DNA of 64,000 nucleotides from Cryptomeria japonica (Eukaryota > Streptophyta > Pinopsida > Cupressales > Cupressaceae): contig NC_081406.1 in the NCBI RefSeq assembly GCF_030272615.1, forward strand, positions 398,420,439-398,484,438, written 5' to 3'. Within the stretch, counting starts at the first letter, position 1. The number at the start of each line of letters is the position of its first letter. A program made the translations under genes and the position numbers. Under the pieces are notes generated by a model, which worked only from the letters and a program-made list of their open reading frames with translations, did no database searches and had not been told where the DNA came from. Positions 36,993 through 49,580 of this stretch are shown piece after piece.

Positions 36993-39900
36993 ATGCCTGT
37001 TGAGACAAGATCAAAATCTAAAAAGATGGGCGAACCAATGTATCAACCCATGGACAACATAGCAAATTCGTAGTTTCAAACTAGTCAAACAACACAAATT
37101 GAAGGTTCATCAAACACATCTCTACCACCATATGGAATGGTTCAACTTGGACCACCTCCATTATATGAACCAGTGTTTGTACCTATGAAACCAGGACATG
37201 GGAGTGTTTCACCAACTCCAAGAGGAAGTGCGCCTTTTAATTTGAATCAACCACACCTGCAACATGACATTCAAACTCAAACATTATATGAAGAACAAAC
37301 TCTCTCACAAGGATTTGGTTCAGATCAAGGCATTCAACAAGAAGTGAATCCAAATGTCCAACCAGATTCTTCATCCGATTCCGATACTTCTAACGATGTT
37401 GACATGTTCCTTCAAGATCCAAAGATAACAAAAAAGATGGATAAGTTCTTGAACAAGGTCTTTAAGATGTTTCCACAAAAGTATCTTAACATGATGAGTA
37501 ATGTGGCATCTTCAAGTGACCAAATCAATGTGCAAGAACAACAAAGCGGGGAGTTGTTAAGTTTTTCCCTGCATCCAAATGAAGAAAATGCACAACAAGC
37601 AACTCAACCTACATTGATGAGTAAACGTGCTTCAAAGGCATTGACAGTGACTATTCCTCAAAAGTCACCATTTGAGACAATAAATAATCCACTATTCAAC
37701 ACAACACCTGTAACGCAAGATCAAATGAGGAGCACACAAGTATTCACAGCTGTCCCTCAACAAGAAATGGTTCCTTACATGCATAAAGTGGGATCAAAAT
37801 CTAAGATGCAGGAAAGCTTCACAACTGGAATGCCTAATGTCACCAATGTCCAAAATAATTCCACGATGCAACAAAGTTCTTATGTCCCGTTAAGTTCAAT
37901 ATCTTTTCCGAATACTATTGCGACAAATCCTTCGATAATGGCGACACAAAGAGCTACAGATAGTGGTTTGCACCAACAACAATTGTTGCAACAATTGAGT
38001 AATATACAAAAGGTACAATTGAATGTGCAAACAAGTAATGTGCAACAACAACAAGTTTGCATTTGACAACAAATTGCAGTGCCTTCGGCACCATTACAAG
38101 TTAATGCAAACTTGCAACCATCATAATGGATTGGACAAACAACATAGCAAGTTAATGCAAGTGCTATACCCCATCCTAAGGAGAAGCAACGAAAAGCATC
38201 TAAACAAAGTTTTTTACAAATGATGGGATATACACCATGACAACAATTGGCACAAAGTCAACAAATTCCGATCCATCAGCCTCAACACCAACATGTGCCA
38301 CAATATGTGCCAAGGCAAACAAGCTATCCTACTTTACAACCGCAATTGGTGCCTGTGCAATATCAACAACCTACTCAATTGCAATATCAACCTAGGCTCC
38401 AAGAAGCACAAAAACAAGGTCAATATCAAGGCATAGCACAGCCGCAGCAACAAGCGATGTACCAAGAACTTTATATGCCGGAAACACCAAAAACGGCCAT
38501 TTCAGAGTATCAACAACCGATCGAAAATGCGATGTATTGACAAAGGGTACCAACTGGGATTAATGATGGACCTCTAAATTCTGATACAATTGCACAACAA
38601 CTTGAGAAGTTGCAACGAAAAGTTGACACATTAGAAACTAAAGGAACAAAGAAATTGTATACAGATCAAGATTTATGTCCTAATCCATTTGACAAGAGTG
38701 TACACATGCCTCCATTCCCTAAGCATTTTGAGGCACCTAATTTTGAGAAATATAAAGGGAATGGCAATCCAAAAGATCACATTCGAGCATTTTTCGTGGC
38801 ATGTACTGAGGTAAGCTATGAAGAGACGTATTTAATGTGCTTATTTGCACGAAGTCTCATGGGACAAGCTATGGATTGGTATTCACATCTGCCAGGAAAT
38901 ATAAAGACTTGGTCTGAATTGGCTCAAAAGTTTTTATCTCATTTTGCGTTCAACATCGACAGTGATGTGACCATGTCAGATCTATGCAACACCAAGCAAA
39001 AGCAAGGTGAATCATTAGTGACTTTCTTGCAACGATGGTGAAGCTTGTATAGTCGTTCTTCTCTTGATATACCCGAAGAACAACAAGTGAATCTGTTTAT
39101 CTAGAATTTGGTCCCAGAAATGATGTATGAGCTAAAATTGAAAAGTCCCAGTACTATAGAGAAACTCATTAAGAAGGGAATGAGCATTGAAATGGCTATG
39201 GTAGCTAAAGGAATTATCAAGCTCAATAAAGACAATGACAACACCAATTATTCGGGGGATAGAAACAGATTTTGGTATAAGAACAAGAATGTCACTAATG
39301 ATGGAGTTGTTGATGCAAGAGTGGTGAATGCAAATCAACCCCCATTCATGATCAAGAAATTGAGTGTTCCTAATATGTCAACTATGGAACAAAATCAAGC
39401 ACCAATGAGCAATGTTACTCAACAGCTGCAATATCAACAACATGCTCAACAACAGCATACTCAACAACAAGGCCAACAACAAAACCAGCAGCGCAAACCC
39501 TTCCGATCGCGGGATGGGCCTCCTTGACAATTTATGCCATTGGGAGAGCCTATTGAATCTGTAATGAGACAATTGATACAAGAAAAATTTATTAAGCTAC
39601 CAGATATCAAGGTAGAACCAGTGGTAAAACCGCATTGGTGGAATGATAATGCGTACTATGAATATCATCAGTCCAAAGGACACAAAACTGCATCCTGTTT
39701 TCAATTGAAACACATGATTCAAGATTTATTATAGCAAGGAGTAATTGAGGTAGATCCACCCCATCCGACCTCTAACACTGATCATACTATTTTCAAAACT
39801 CCTTTGCTTGATCATGACAAGGGTAAAGCGTCTTCTTCCAACTCTGCCCAAACGGCCAATTATGCAAGTTCTGGTTATAATAATGTCATTAATTGTTTTC

Positions 39901-41165
39901 ATGCATCAACTGAGTATGTTTCTACCCTGAGAATAAAGGGACAAGATCCTTCTTGTGCAGTCACCACTCGTCGATCCAAGATAGTCCTGAAAGGAGCTCC
40001 TGCAGCTCCTCCCAAGCCAACTCCTGCAAGTCAGTATAATCTTTTGGATCACCTAGGAAATACACCTGCACAAATATCAATCCTTGAGTTATTGAAAATG
40101 TCTCCCATGCATCGTGCAGTCCTGGATAAAGCTTTAATTGAGTCCACTGTTCCGACAGATATTGATGTTGACCAGTTTCAAGCCCGGATTGGACATTTAG
40201 CCGTTTCCCAAAATGTCGCATTTTCTGATAATGATATCTCACTTGATAAGCTCCCTCACAATGATCCTTTACACCTTGAATTCTTTTTTCATAACTGCAA
40301 AATCTGACGAGTCTTGATAGATGGCGAAGCAGGTCTTAATATTTGTACCTTGAGAGTGGTCATTGGCCTTGGATATACAGAGAATGACATTGATGCTTCT
40401 AAAAGAATAACAATTAAAGCCTATGATGATGCTGAGCGCCCATCCAAAGGGATAATTACATTGCCTATCAGAGTTGGTCTAGTGATAGAAAACACTTTCC
40501 TGCAAGTCCTAGACCTTGATCTCCCTTATAATATGATCCTTGGCCGTCCATGGATTCATGCAATGAAAGCGGTTCCATCCACCTATCATCAATGTTTAAA
40601 ATATCCTTACAATGGAGCTGAGATAACAATTCCAGGGGATCCTAATCCATTTCAATTTTGTGCTACTCTAAAGGATACCCCTCAGTAGCAAGTCCCAGTC
40701 AACAGAGAGGCCAAATCACATAGCTATGTGGATCCTAATCAATTGTTAGATGCTGTCAAAGGAAAATTGAAGATACAAGACCAAGGATGTGGAGAATATT
40801 CAATGGATCAGACATTCCTCATCGGGAATTTGCCAATATCTCCAAAATCATATGGCAAACCGCATTTATTGCAAAAGGAACCTAAGGTCATTATTCAATA
40901 TCAGCCTCCTACTACATTTACAAGATGGGGTGAACTTGACAAAGAAACTATAGATGATGATGTCATAGATTGGCTTTATAAAGATCCAACTAAGACCCCA
41001 CCTGTCAGATTGCCAGTGGAACGATATGGCAAAGGATTTACTATGCTGCAAAAGAAAGGATATGATGGTTGCAGTGGCTTAGGCCTAAATAACAATGGAA
41101 GGCTAGAACCTGTCATACCCAAGAGGCGACCTCCAACTTTAGGGTTAGGTTTTGTACCATTGTGA
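36993..41165 (+). pseudogene. G3 gag, protease and G-patch domain
   Basis: One frame from ATG at 36993 (MPVETRSKSKK), broken by about a dozen stops (TAG 37071, TGA 38064, TGA 38538, TGA 39039 and others), all readable as CAG/CAA/CGA changes. A long Gln/Asn-rich N-terminal region (37137-38540) comes first. Gag core: MPPFPKHFEAPNFEKYKGNG, LMCLFARSLMGQAMDWYSHL (38706-38892). Then VKPHWWNDNAYYEYHQSKGH with a later Cys (39630-39695). Protease: LIDGEAGLNICTLRVV (about 40311) with DGE instead of DTG/DSG, and LGRPWIHAMKAVPSTYHQ. G-patch: VERYGKGFTMLQKKGYDGCS..LGLNNNGRLEP (41016-41115). The frame ends at 41165; pol follows in another frame. Confidence 0.88.
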
Positions 41166-41335
41166 ATTGGATCCACATCTACCAAAGTGCCCACGTGTAG
41201 AAAAGGGCGTGATTCTGATGATGAAATAACACCTGAGGATACCTGACCCGAGATTGATTCCAATGAATGGGAGTGGAGTTCTTTTTCTTCTAGCTCCTAT
41301 GCCCTCGACAATATTTTCATTGACCCTGATAGCCT

Positions 41336-44300
41336 ATGGAAGACAAACATGAAATAACTCCTCTTCCTAAAACCTGTCCTCATGCTTGGATAGAGACATT
41401 TTGGGATCCAAGCTCCGAATCCGATACAAGCAGTTCAAATAGTGACACTACAGATGTTCATATCTTTACCATATCAGCCCTCTCTCTCTTTACAACTGAT
41501 GATGACATGCCCCTCATCTATCCCCAGCTTATCCAACATGACCAACAAGAACTGCTCACATTGGACTGTTTTCAAAATGACGAAGCAATTGCAGAATTCC
41601 TTGGACTACGGGAAGGCATACCACAAGGTGATCATAAGGCAGGATTTGCTATTGACCTGGATTCCACAACATATTTTGGGGAGTTAACTCCCTCTTCCAG
41701 TCATCAAAATGAAAAAAGAAAAGAAATAGTAAAAAATCAAAAGAATAGATCTTTGGGTGAAAACCGTAAGGCACTCTCTGATCATAAAAAAGTCAAAATA
41801 AAAGATGTACTTGCGGGTGAAAACCTCTCTGAGGCGCCCAAAGGTGGAAGAGTGGACATACCCCTATCAAGTCAGGACAAATCAACATTACTTGTGGAAA
41901 TGACCAAGGAAATCAATTTGGGTACACCTAACAACCCTAAGGTCATTCATTTTGCTGCTTCCTTATCACAACAGGAAAAAATAGATTTTGTCAATTTCTT
42001 TCTTGAGAAGAAGATCAGCTTTGCATGGTCCTATGCAGATATGCTTGGCCTTGATCCAGAATTGGTTCTTCATCATTTGCCACTAAAACCTGATGCTAAG
42101 CCTGTCAAGCAGAAACTTAGAAAGATGCATCCTCAGGTGGCTCTTTTGGTCAAAGTGGAACTAAAAAAATTGCTAGATGTGGGCTTCATCAGACCCATTG
42201 ATTATGCAGACTGGATTTCAAATTTAGTACCAGTTAGCAAAGTAACTGGGGGCATCAGAATCTGCATAGATTTTAGGGATCTCAATAAAGCATGCCCTAA
42301 AGATGATTTTCCATTGCCAAACATAGACATCATAGTGGACATGACGACTGGATATGAGATGCTTTCATTAATGGATGGTTTCTCCGGCTATAACCAAATT
42401 CGCATTGCTCCTGAAGATCAGCATAAGACAGCATTCACCTATGCTTGGGGTACCTACTGTTGGAATGTGATGCCCTTCGGTCTTAAAAATGTAGGTGCAA
42501 CATATCAAAGAGCAATGATGACCATTTTTCATGATTTCATGCACACTTTGATGGAGGACTATGTTGATGACTTGTTATGCAAATCTGTCACCAGAGATAG
42601 TCATCTAGCCATCCTGGGCCCAATCTTTGACCGAATGGGGACCTACAAACTCAGGCTCAATCCAAAGAAGTGTGTATTTGGTGTCACAGCTAGAAAGTTA
42701 CTAGGATACATTGTTTCTCACCGAGGCATTGAGGTTGACCCTGCCAAAGTCAAAGCAATAATGGATATGCCTCCACCTTCAAATCTCTGGCAATTAAGAA
42801 GTCTGCAAGGAAAGCTCCAGTCAATCCACCACTTCATAGCTCAGTTGGCTGACAAATGTCATCCATTCCAACATCTATTGCATAAAGGTGTCACTTTCAA
42901 ATGGACTGAGCAATGTCAATCAGCCTTTCAATCTCTTAAAGAATATTTGCTGTCGCCCCCTATTCTAATGCCTCCGATAGATGGAAAGCCATTTTTATTG
43001 TATATTTCTGTAACTGAAATGGCATTAGGAGTTCTCTTGGCCCAACAAGATGAGAATGGCAAAGAGCGAGCTATTTACTATATCAGTCGGACACTAGTAG
43101 GCTATGAGCTAAATTATTCAACTATTGAAAGGGCATGCTTAGCAGTGGTATTTGCAATGCAGAAACTCCAACATTATATGCTGAGCCACCAAACATTGTT
43201 GGTTGCAAAAATTGATCCCTTAAAATATTTGCTTAGCTGAGCAGCTTTAACGGGTCGCCTAGCAAAATGGGTCATGATTCTCAGTGAATTTGACATTGAG
43301 TATATGGAGCGAAAGGCGATAAAAGGACAAGTCATAGCAGATCAACTTGCAGAGGCTCCTATTTCTGATAATCATCCCATGTTGACCGATTTTCTAGATG
43401 AATCAGTCTTTGCTTTCACATCCTCTAATGAATGGAAGTTATACTTTGATGGGTCCCATACCAAGTTTGGGTCCGGAGCAAGCATCTTGTTTGTCACCCC
43501 TCAAGGTGACGCTATTCCAAAATCCTATAGAATAACTTTCCACTGTACCAATAACATTGCAGAGTATGAAGCACTGGTTATAGGACTCCGAGTAGCAGTC
43601 CAATGGAACATCAAGCATTTGCAAGTCTATGGAGATTCTCAATTAGTCATCCGACAAGTAAATGATGACTACGAAACAAAAGATGAAAAACTTATTCCCT
43701 ATAAGCATATGGTAGATTTCTTCAAGACCAAATTCATGGCTATCCATTTCAATCAAGTTCCCAGAATGCAAAACAAGTCGGCAGATGCGATGGCTACGAT
43801 TTCTTCCATGTTGAATATGCCAAACAATATGGACAAATGTGAATTTTTAGTTGAACAATTGCTGGTTCCTTCCTTTGACATTCCGATGGCGGATGTGATG
43901 TGCGTTCTTGTTGGTCCCAACTCCCCATGGTACAATGATGTCTATCAATATTTGAAATCCCAAACCTTACCACCCAACCTTTTCGCTAACCAACGCCGAG
44001 CCTTTATTCGACAGACAGCGAAATATGTCATCATTGCCGACACCCTTTACCACCATTCCTTTGACCATACCCTCCTCAGGTGTTTGGATTCTGATGAAGC
44101 ACAAATGGCTTTACACGAGGTTCACGATGGTATATGTGGGGGCCATTTCAATGGTCTAAGCTTAGCTAAAAAGTTGATTCATGCTGGGTATTATTGGCCC
44201 ACTCTGGAAAAAGATGTTCATGATTTTGTTAAGAAGTGTTACAAATGCCAGATTCATGGAAACTACATTCATGCACCAGCCCAAGAGCTTCATTCTTTCA

Positions 44301-45178
44301 TATCTCCGTGGCATTTTTCTCAAAGGGGATTGGATCTTATTGACAAGATTCACCCGACCTCTGCAAATGGACACAAGTTCATCATTATAGTCACAGAGTA
44401 TTTTACAAAATGGATTGAGGCTATCCCCATGACCTATATCACGGGTGTCCAAATTTCAAAATTCTTGCTGAATTATATCATATGCCGGTATGGGGTTCCC
44501 CTTGCCATAGTCACAGATAATGGTCGTCCCTTCAAGAATAAAGATGTCAAGGAACTTTGTGAAAAATTTCATATCCAACACCATTTCTCTAGTCCATACT
44601 ATCCACAGGGGAATGGTCAAGCCAAGGCATCAAATAAAACCATTATCAAGATCCTAAAAAAGGTTGTCAATGATGCTAGTCGCGATTGGCATGTTCAGTT
44701 GAATCCAGCACTATGGGCCTATCGCACTTCTATCCGCACACCTACTGGCGCAACACCTTATTCCTTGGTGTATGGTGCGGAAGCTATTTTACCTTTGGAG
44801 GTGGAGATTCCTTCCTTGTGTGTTTCCTTGCAACATCTGATTGATGACGAGACACACAGAGTCTCTAGGCTGCATCAGCTTGAGATGTTAGATGAGAAAC
44901 ATCAGACAGCTTTGACACATTTGCAAGCATATCAAAACCGTCTCCGTCGCTCTTATCATAAGAAGGTCAAAGGGAAACACTTTGAAGTGGGAGACCTGGT
45001 TTTAAAGGCAAACCCTAAGAATGCAGAGTCTACTGACATCATCAAAGGTAAATTTGAACCTGGTCCTTTCATAGTAACTGCAGCATATGGCTCGGGGGCA
45101 TATCAGCTTGCTACCCCAGAAGGTGAACCTCTGTCCGATCCTATAAACAACATGCATCTTCGCAAGTACTGGGCATAA
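41336..45178 (+). pseudogene. G3 pol: reverse transcriptase, two RNase H domains, integrase
   Basis: Frame shifted relative to gag (upstream boundary near 41336), broken once by TGA at 43238. RT: IDFRDLNKACPKDDFPLPN, MDGFSGYNQIRIAPED, MPFGLKNVGATYQRA, EDYVDDLLCKS (42265-42590). RNase H: IYYISRTLVGYELNYSTIER, VVFAMQKLQHYML. Archaeal-type RNase H: LYFDGSHTKFGSG, NIAEYEALVIGL, VYGDSQLVIRQVN, NKSADAMAT (43436-43800), typical of Tat elements. Integrase: zinc residues H..H..C..C (HDGICGGHF..KKCYKCQIHG), first Asp in GLDLI, second in VTDNGRP, but the expected catalytic Glu is Lys in GNGQAKASNK (near 44622). It ends in the motif LSDPINNMHLRKYWA and stops at 45178. Confidence 0.95.
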
Positions 45179-46943
45179 TTTCTTCAAATATGATCCTGAA
45201 AAAATACAAAAAAAATCAAAAAAGAGAAAAATATAAAAAAAAAAAAAATCAAAAAAAGAGAAAAATACAAAAAAAAAATCAAAAAAAAGAGAAAAATACA
45301 AAAAAAAAAAGAAGGAAAAAGAGCAAAAAAAAAAAGTAAAGAAAAATGATTCGCCCTCTAGTGAAAACTTGGCAAACAGGCGCTTGGGACAAGTACCTTG
45401 GTGAAAACCTAGCAAACAGGCGCCATGTGTAAAATGAGATCGTTGCTCCGTCATCTATCATGACCTCTAAGCTATGCTTTTTCTCGGTCGGTTTCTCACG
45501 TCTATCTTTGTCTTGACCTAATGTCCTATTCCAGGTCTGTTATTGGTCAACATCATTGTCTTGCATACCCCGGTTCCTTGTCCATATGTTTTGGTCCCGG
45601 TCTATGTATGTCTTTCAGATGTGCATTGGGTGTGTTCCCTTGTCATGATCGATCACTGGAAACTTAAACATTTAAAATGTCCTGAAATAATCATAAAAAT
45701 TTGAAAAATGTCCTGAAATAATTTAAAAAAATCAAATAATGTCCTGAAAAAATATCTAAAAAACTGAAAAATGAAAATCCCTAAAAAGTCATATAAAAGT
45801 CCTGAAAAAATGAACAAAAACATTTCAAAACATTCAAATTCCAAAAACAATTCCTTTGGCATTTTGCATTTTTGTCAAAAAAATATCCCTTTTGTGCATA
45901 GACAAATCATTGCGCATACATCCAACGACACACAATCCAACATTGTGCTTTAATGAAATCACGCTTAAATAGATAAACTTTTTTCATTTAGACCAGACAT
46001 TCAAATTGATCAACATTGTCATATCAATCAACCTCAAAATCATTTGTCCTTGTCTCCACTATCATGGGTCTTATACAGGGTGTGGTATACTCGAAACCAG
46101 ACTGTGTCCTGTCTTAGACGGGGTACCACATTCCCTGAAACCAGACAGCATGATCATCCTATCCGCACTTTCAACTTTTGACAATGAAGAATCAAGATTT
46201 TTGTTTGATTTGTTGGAATTTGTGCATCTTATCTTTTTATTTGATTTATCTTTGGCTTCAGTCATGTTCCTATGTTGCTCGATGATGTCACTGAGTGATT
46301 TAGAGTGACCGGGATGGATCATGGTCCCTTTTCTTTTTGTTGTGATTGTTGTTTGTCTATGATGTGTCTGTCTTTTGCAAAAAAGGGTTGCATTTCAGCT
46401 CTGGCCTTCAATGCCATGATGCTACGCATCCATTTTTCTACATAAAAATAAAGGTTCTCACCTACAAAGTGCATTACTGAAAGCAAGTTTTTCTTCATCT
46501 TTAACTGTCCTCTATCTCATTTTTCTTCTTACTAACATTTCTTCCATCAGTTCGGATAGTCAGTTTGGTCTAGTGCTCTAATTTCCCCGCACACATATGC
46601 TGCATCCTACATCCATTTCATTAGTACATTTGCATTACATTAAGCACCATATCAAGCATTTTATCCATTTCATATTATAAATGCATCAAAAACACATAAA
46701 CAAAAAACATATCCATACATATTCCACAATGGTGCATAAACAGTGCATAAGCCATCCATACATGGAAAAATAACATAAGTCATAACATGTTGCATCCCAT
46801 CATATCGATGCATATCATATCATATATCATCACAATATCAGAGTACAAAATCGGACTGTCTGTCCTAAGTATGGCCCACAGGCTGACTACAAAATGTCAA
46901 ACTACATAATGTCCACTGTCTGTCTAAGGAGAACGTGCCTCTG
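45179..46943 (+). other. Post-integrase region of G3, non-coding
   Basis: Begins with an A-rich repeat (45195-45335, aaaaatcaaaaaagagaaaaatac units), then the paired GTGAAAAC motif (45361, 45401) and the tgtcctgaaataat array (45670-45815). The rest is DNA shared with G1 981-2101. No protein frame is conserved between G1 and G3 here. Confidence 0.75.
45361..45430 (+). repeat. Paired GTGAAAAC..GCAAACAGGCGC motif (G3)
   Basis: Copies start at 45361 and 45401, 40 bp apart, as in G1. Confidence 0.8.
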
Positions 46944-49216
46944 TCACTGGGTTCTCCCTCTGTCCTCCTCATCCCTACCATGTCTCGCGGATGATGTCCC
47001 TCCTGGTCCTGGCTGTGGTGGTCTCATAGGTCCACTCACCCCCATGCTGCTCAATGACCTCCGAGAGCGTGCCCTACTCTCTATCCTCGATCGTGCCCGA
47101 TATGAAGGTGCTCTCTGCTCTGGTGGAACTGCACTCTTGTATAGTGTCCTCCAATGGCGTATCTCCTCTCCGGTCTCTACCAGCATCTGTCCTAGCTCCC
47201 ATACACTGGCATCCCGAATCGACCCAATATACTTAGTGACTCTCTATTCTTCTCGCTGTGCCTGAGCAATCGCTGCATCTCGAGCTGCTGTGAGTCTGGA
47301 TATCTCTCCTCTGAACTGATCCTGCTGTCTCTCTAAAGTTGCAATGTGATCCTGCTGACTCGCTATGATAGCCCTGCACATCTCCATCTCCTCTATCCTA
47401 GCTGTCTCTAGCTCTATGGGTACATCCTACAATGCCTCATGCTCACCTGAATCTGGCTCATCCTCCTCATCCCCATCATCCTCGTCTCTGTCCTCATCAT
47501 CCCCATCATCCTCATCCTCGCCTCCGTCCTCGTCATCCCCCTCGTCCTCGTCCCCACCCTCATCCTCCTCATCCTCATCATTTCCCTCCTCCTCTCCTGT
47601 GAGTGGGAAGTCCTCCTGTCTCCTCAGCACTGGAATATCCAGATCTGTCAATGGCACTGGCCGCCATCATGCAAACCATCTATCATACTCACTTGTCATC
47701 CCAGCGTCCACCACATCTGATCTCCAATCCCACTGTCTCTGCTATAGCTGTGAGAAGTCCGCATATGCTGTGTGTGGCTGAATCATACTCCCCCACTGAC
47801 TCGTCTCTCTGTGAGATCGGGCAAAGTGTGCAGTCCTCCTGGGTACATCCTGCCTCTCTCCAAACTGTCGTCTGACTCTCTCTGGCAGGTACAACTCAAT
47901 CACTCTCTGGTGATTCACTGGTCACCCAATCAGGTTCCTCTCCTGTCTACAATATGGTAACTCCTCACTGTCATCTGACCATCCCGGGAAATCACGATAT
48001 GGCCTCCATATGAACTCTCTCAGTCGGTCTAGCTCATGTCGCCAGTACAATATGTATCCAAAAGGACCCTGTCTCAGTGCTTCCCCATAGTAGTACACAT
48101 ATGGTCGGTGTGGTACTACCTGTCTATCTGTAATCGGTTGACATATGGCTATGTGCTCAAATGCCCATACCTGTAGTAGTGTAACTCCACAACTCAATGT
48201 CTGAACTCCCTGATATGCTATCTGATGCAGCTGAAAATAGAGCATAGCCAGTACACAAGGTCCCCATGCATAGACCGTCCCCTCTATCACCATCCGCTCT
48301 AGCACTCTTCCCCATCCAATAGGGAATCCATGTCCTCGTTTGTCTCCTGCTAGTAGACATGCTATCACCATGGCTATCACCACATATCGTCGATCATACT
48401 CCGATGCCATAGTCTCCCAGCCAATCTCTCTCTCCACGATATCCAGATCATCTGTGTCTCACTCAAATAGTCTGCACAATGCATCTCTCCATGAATCAGA
48501 ATGCGGAGGATACGCCATACATCCTCCAGTGTCATAGTCGCCTCTCCAGTCGCCAGATGGGAGGATGAAGTCTCTGAATGCCATCGCTCTGCCAATGCGG
48601 TAAGTAGTCCTGTGTTTGCCCTAATCTCGGGCATGAACGTGACATAGTATATCCCAAGTCCTGCTAAGGTATCTCTCTCTGTGCTCCTGAGTCTATGTCG
48701 TAGCATGAAGCAATCTGATCGGTTCTCTCGCATGATCAACGGATACTGTCAACTCTGCATCACAATTGGGGCATATTTTTGTCAGTTTTAGGGTTTTTTC
48801 CTACGGGTTGCATTTCCTCATTTTCATGCCTAATCAGGGTGTTTTTCATCTAATCTGACCTATCCTACCCTTGTCCCCTTTTTCCAGATCATTTGCATGT
48901 CATTTTGACCAAAATTAGGGTTTGCATTGCACAATTGCGCCTGTGTTAGGTAACCTGCACCTGTGTTAGGTAACTTGCACTTGTGTCTCCCTACACAAGC
49001 ACAGAAGACCCCACACAAGCACAGGATTCGCCCTACACAAGCGCAGGAGTCCTCTTCTGCATCCCCTGTGGGCCCCGCAATGTCCCGTAAGCACTCAAAA
49101 TTCATCAAATTGAAAACATGGGTTTTTGAGATCCATATCGCTGCTCCCGCATCGTCTGGTCATCTGCATGTGCATACACATTCACTGAGGTGATCCACCA
49201 TTAGAATGTTCACCAT
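46944..49216 (-). pseudogene. Antisense PMD gene, copy C in G3
   Basis: Same design as copy A. Exon 1 49216-49139 (MVNILMVDHLSE, with TGA where A has CGA); donor changed to ATATGG (49138-49133), where A has GTATGT. Exon 2 starts after AG at 48755-48756. PMD parts: FMLRHRLRSTERDTLAGLGI, LTALAERWHSETSSSHLATG, then a 31-bp deletion near 48490 that shifts frame, then REIGWETMASEYDRRYVVIA, FPIGWGRVLERMVIEGTVYA, WGPCVLAMLYFQLHQIAYQG (48430-48190). An Asp/Glu tract (47600-47440), coiled coil (IEEMEMCRAIIASQQDHIAT onward, 47400-47120) and Arg/Ser-rich tail (SYRARSRIESRARSRRS, 47105-46950) follow. TGA interrupts after NLIG near 47925; TAG at 47744-47742 is shared with copy A. Ser/Pro-rich frames on the other strand are shadows of the acidic tract. 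Confidence 0.8.
48934..49050. repeat. gcgcctgtgt motifs with inverted copies in the antisense intron (G3)
   Basis: Three gc[gac]cctgtgt-type units (48935-48985) followed by three acacaagc[ag]c units (48993-49045), imperfect reverse complements of the first set. Matches G1 4080-4200 and the G3 leader. Confidence 0.72.
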
Positions 49217-49300
49217 CTATCTCCAAGTGTCCTTGTCCAGAGCAACAAATCCTTCTCTTTGTCTAGTGCAAATGAGCAAATTGTCACTCTCTTGGTCTCA

Positions 49301-49306
49301 TTTATA
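49301..49306 (-). promoter_or_regulatory. TATA box of antisense PMD gene, copy C
   Basis: Minus-strand TATAAA, 85 bp upstream of the exon 1 ATG, as in copy A (4443-4448). Confidence 0.6.
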
Positions 49307-49580
49307 GATCTTTGTCAGTGCATAGATGGACATGCACCCTCTCTATCTTATGTTGGTCGCGGTCTTTTGCATCTTCAATTGCTTGTCCTTCATGCATCCG
49401 ATCTCCGATTGTTAGTCCGTTCGATCCTATCATTCTTATCGATCAATTGGCCTCTTTTCTAGACATTTCCGGCCAATTCCTTGAGGGGGCATGCATATGT
49501 CATTATTATTATCTGGGGCATTTGCATATGTCATTATTATTATCTGGGGCATTTTCATTCTGGGGCATTTTCATTAAGTT

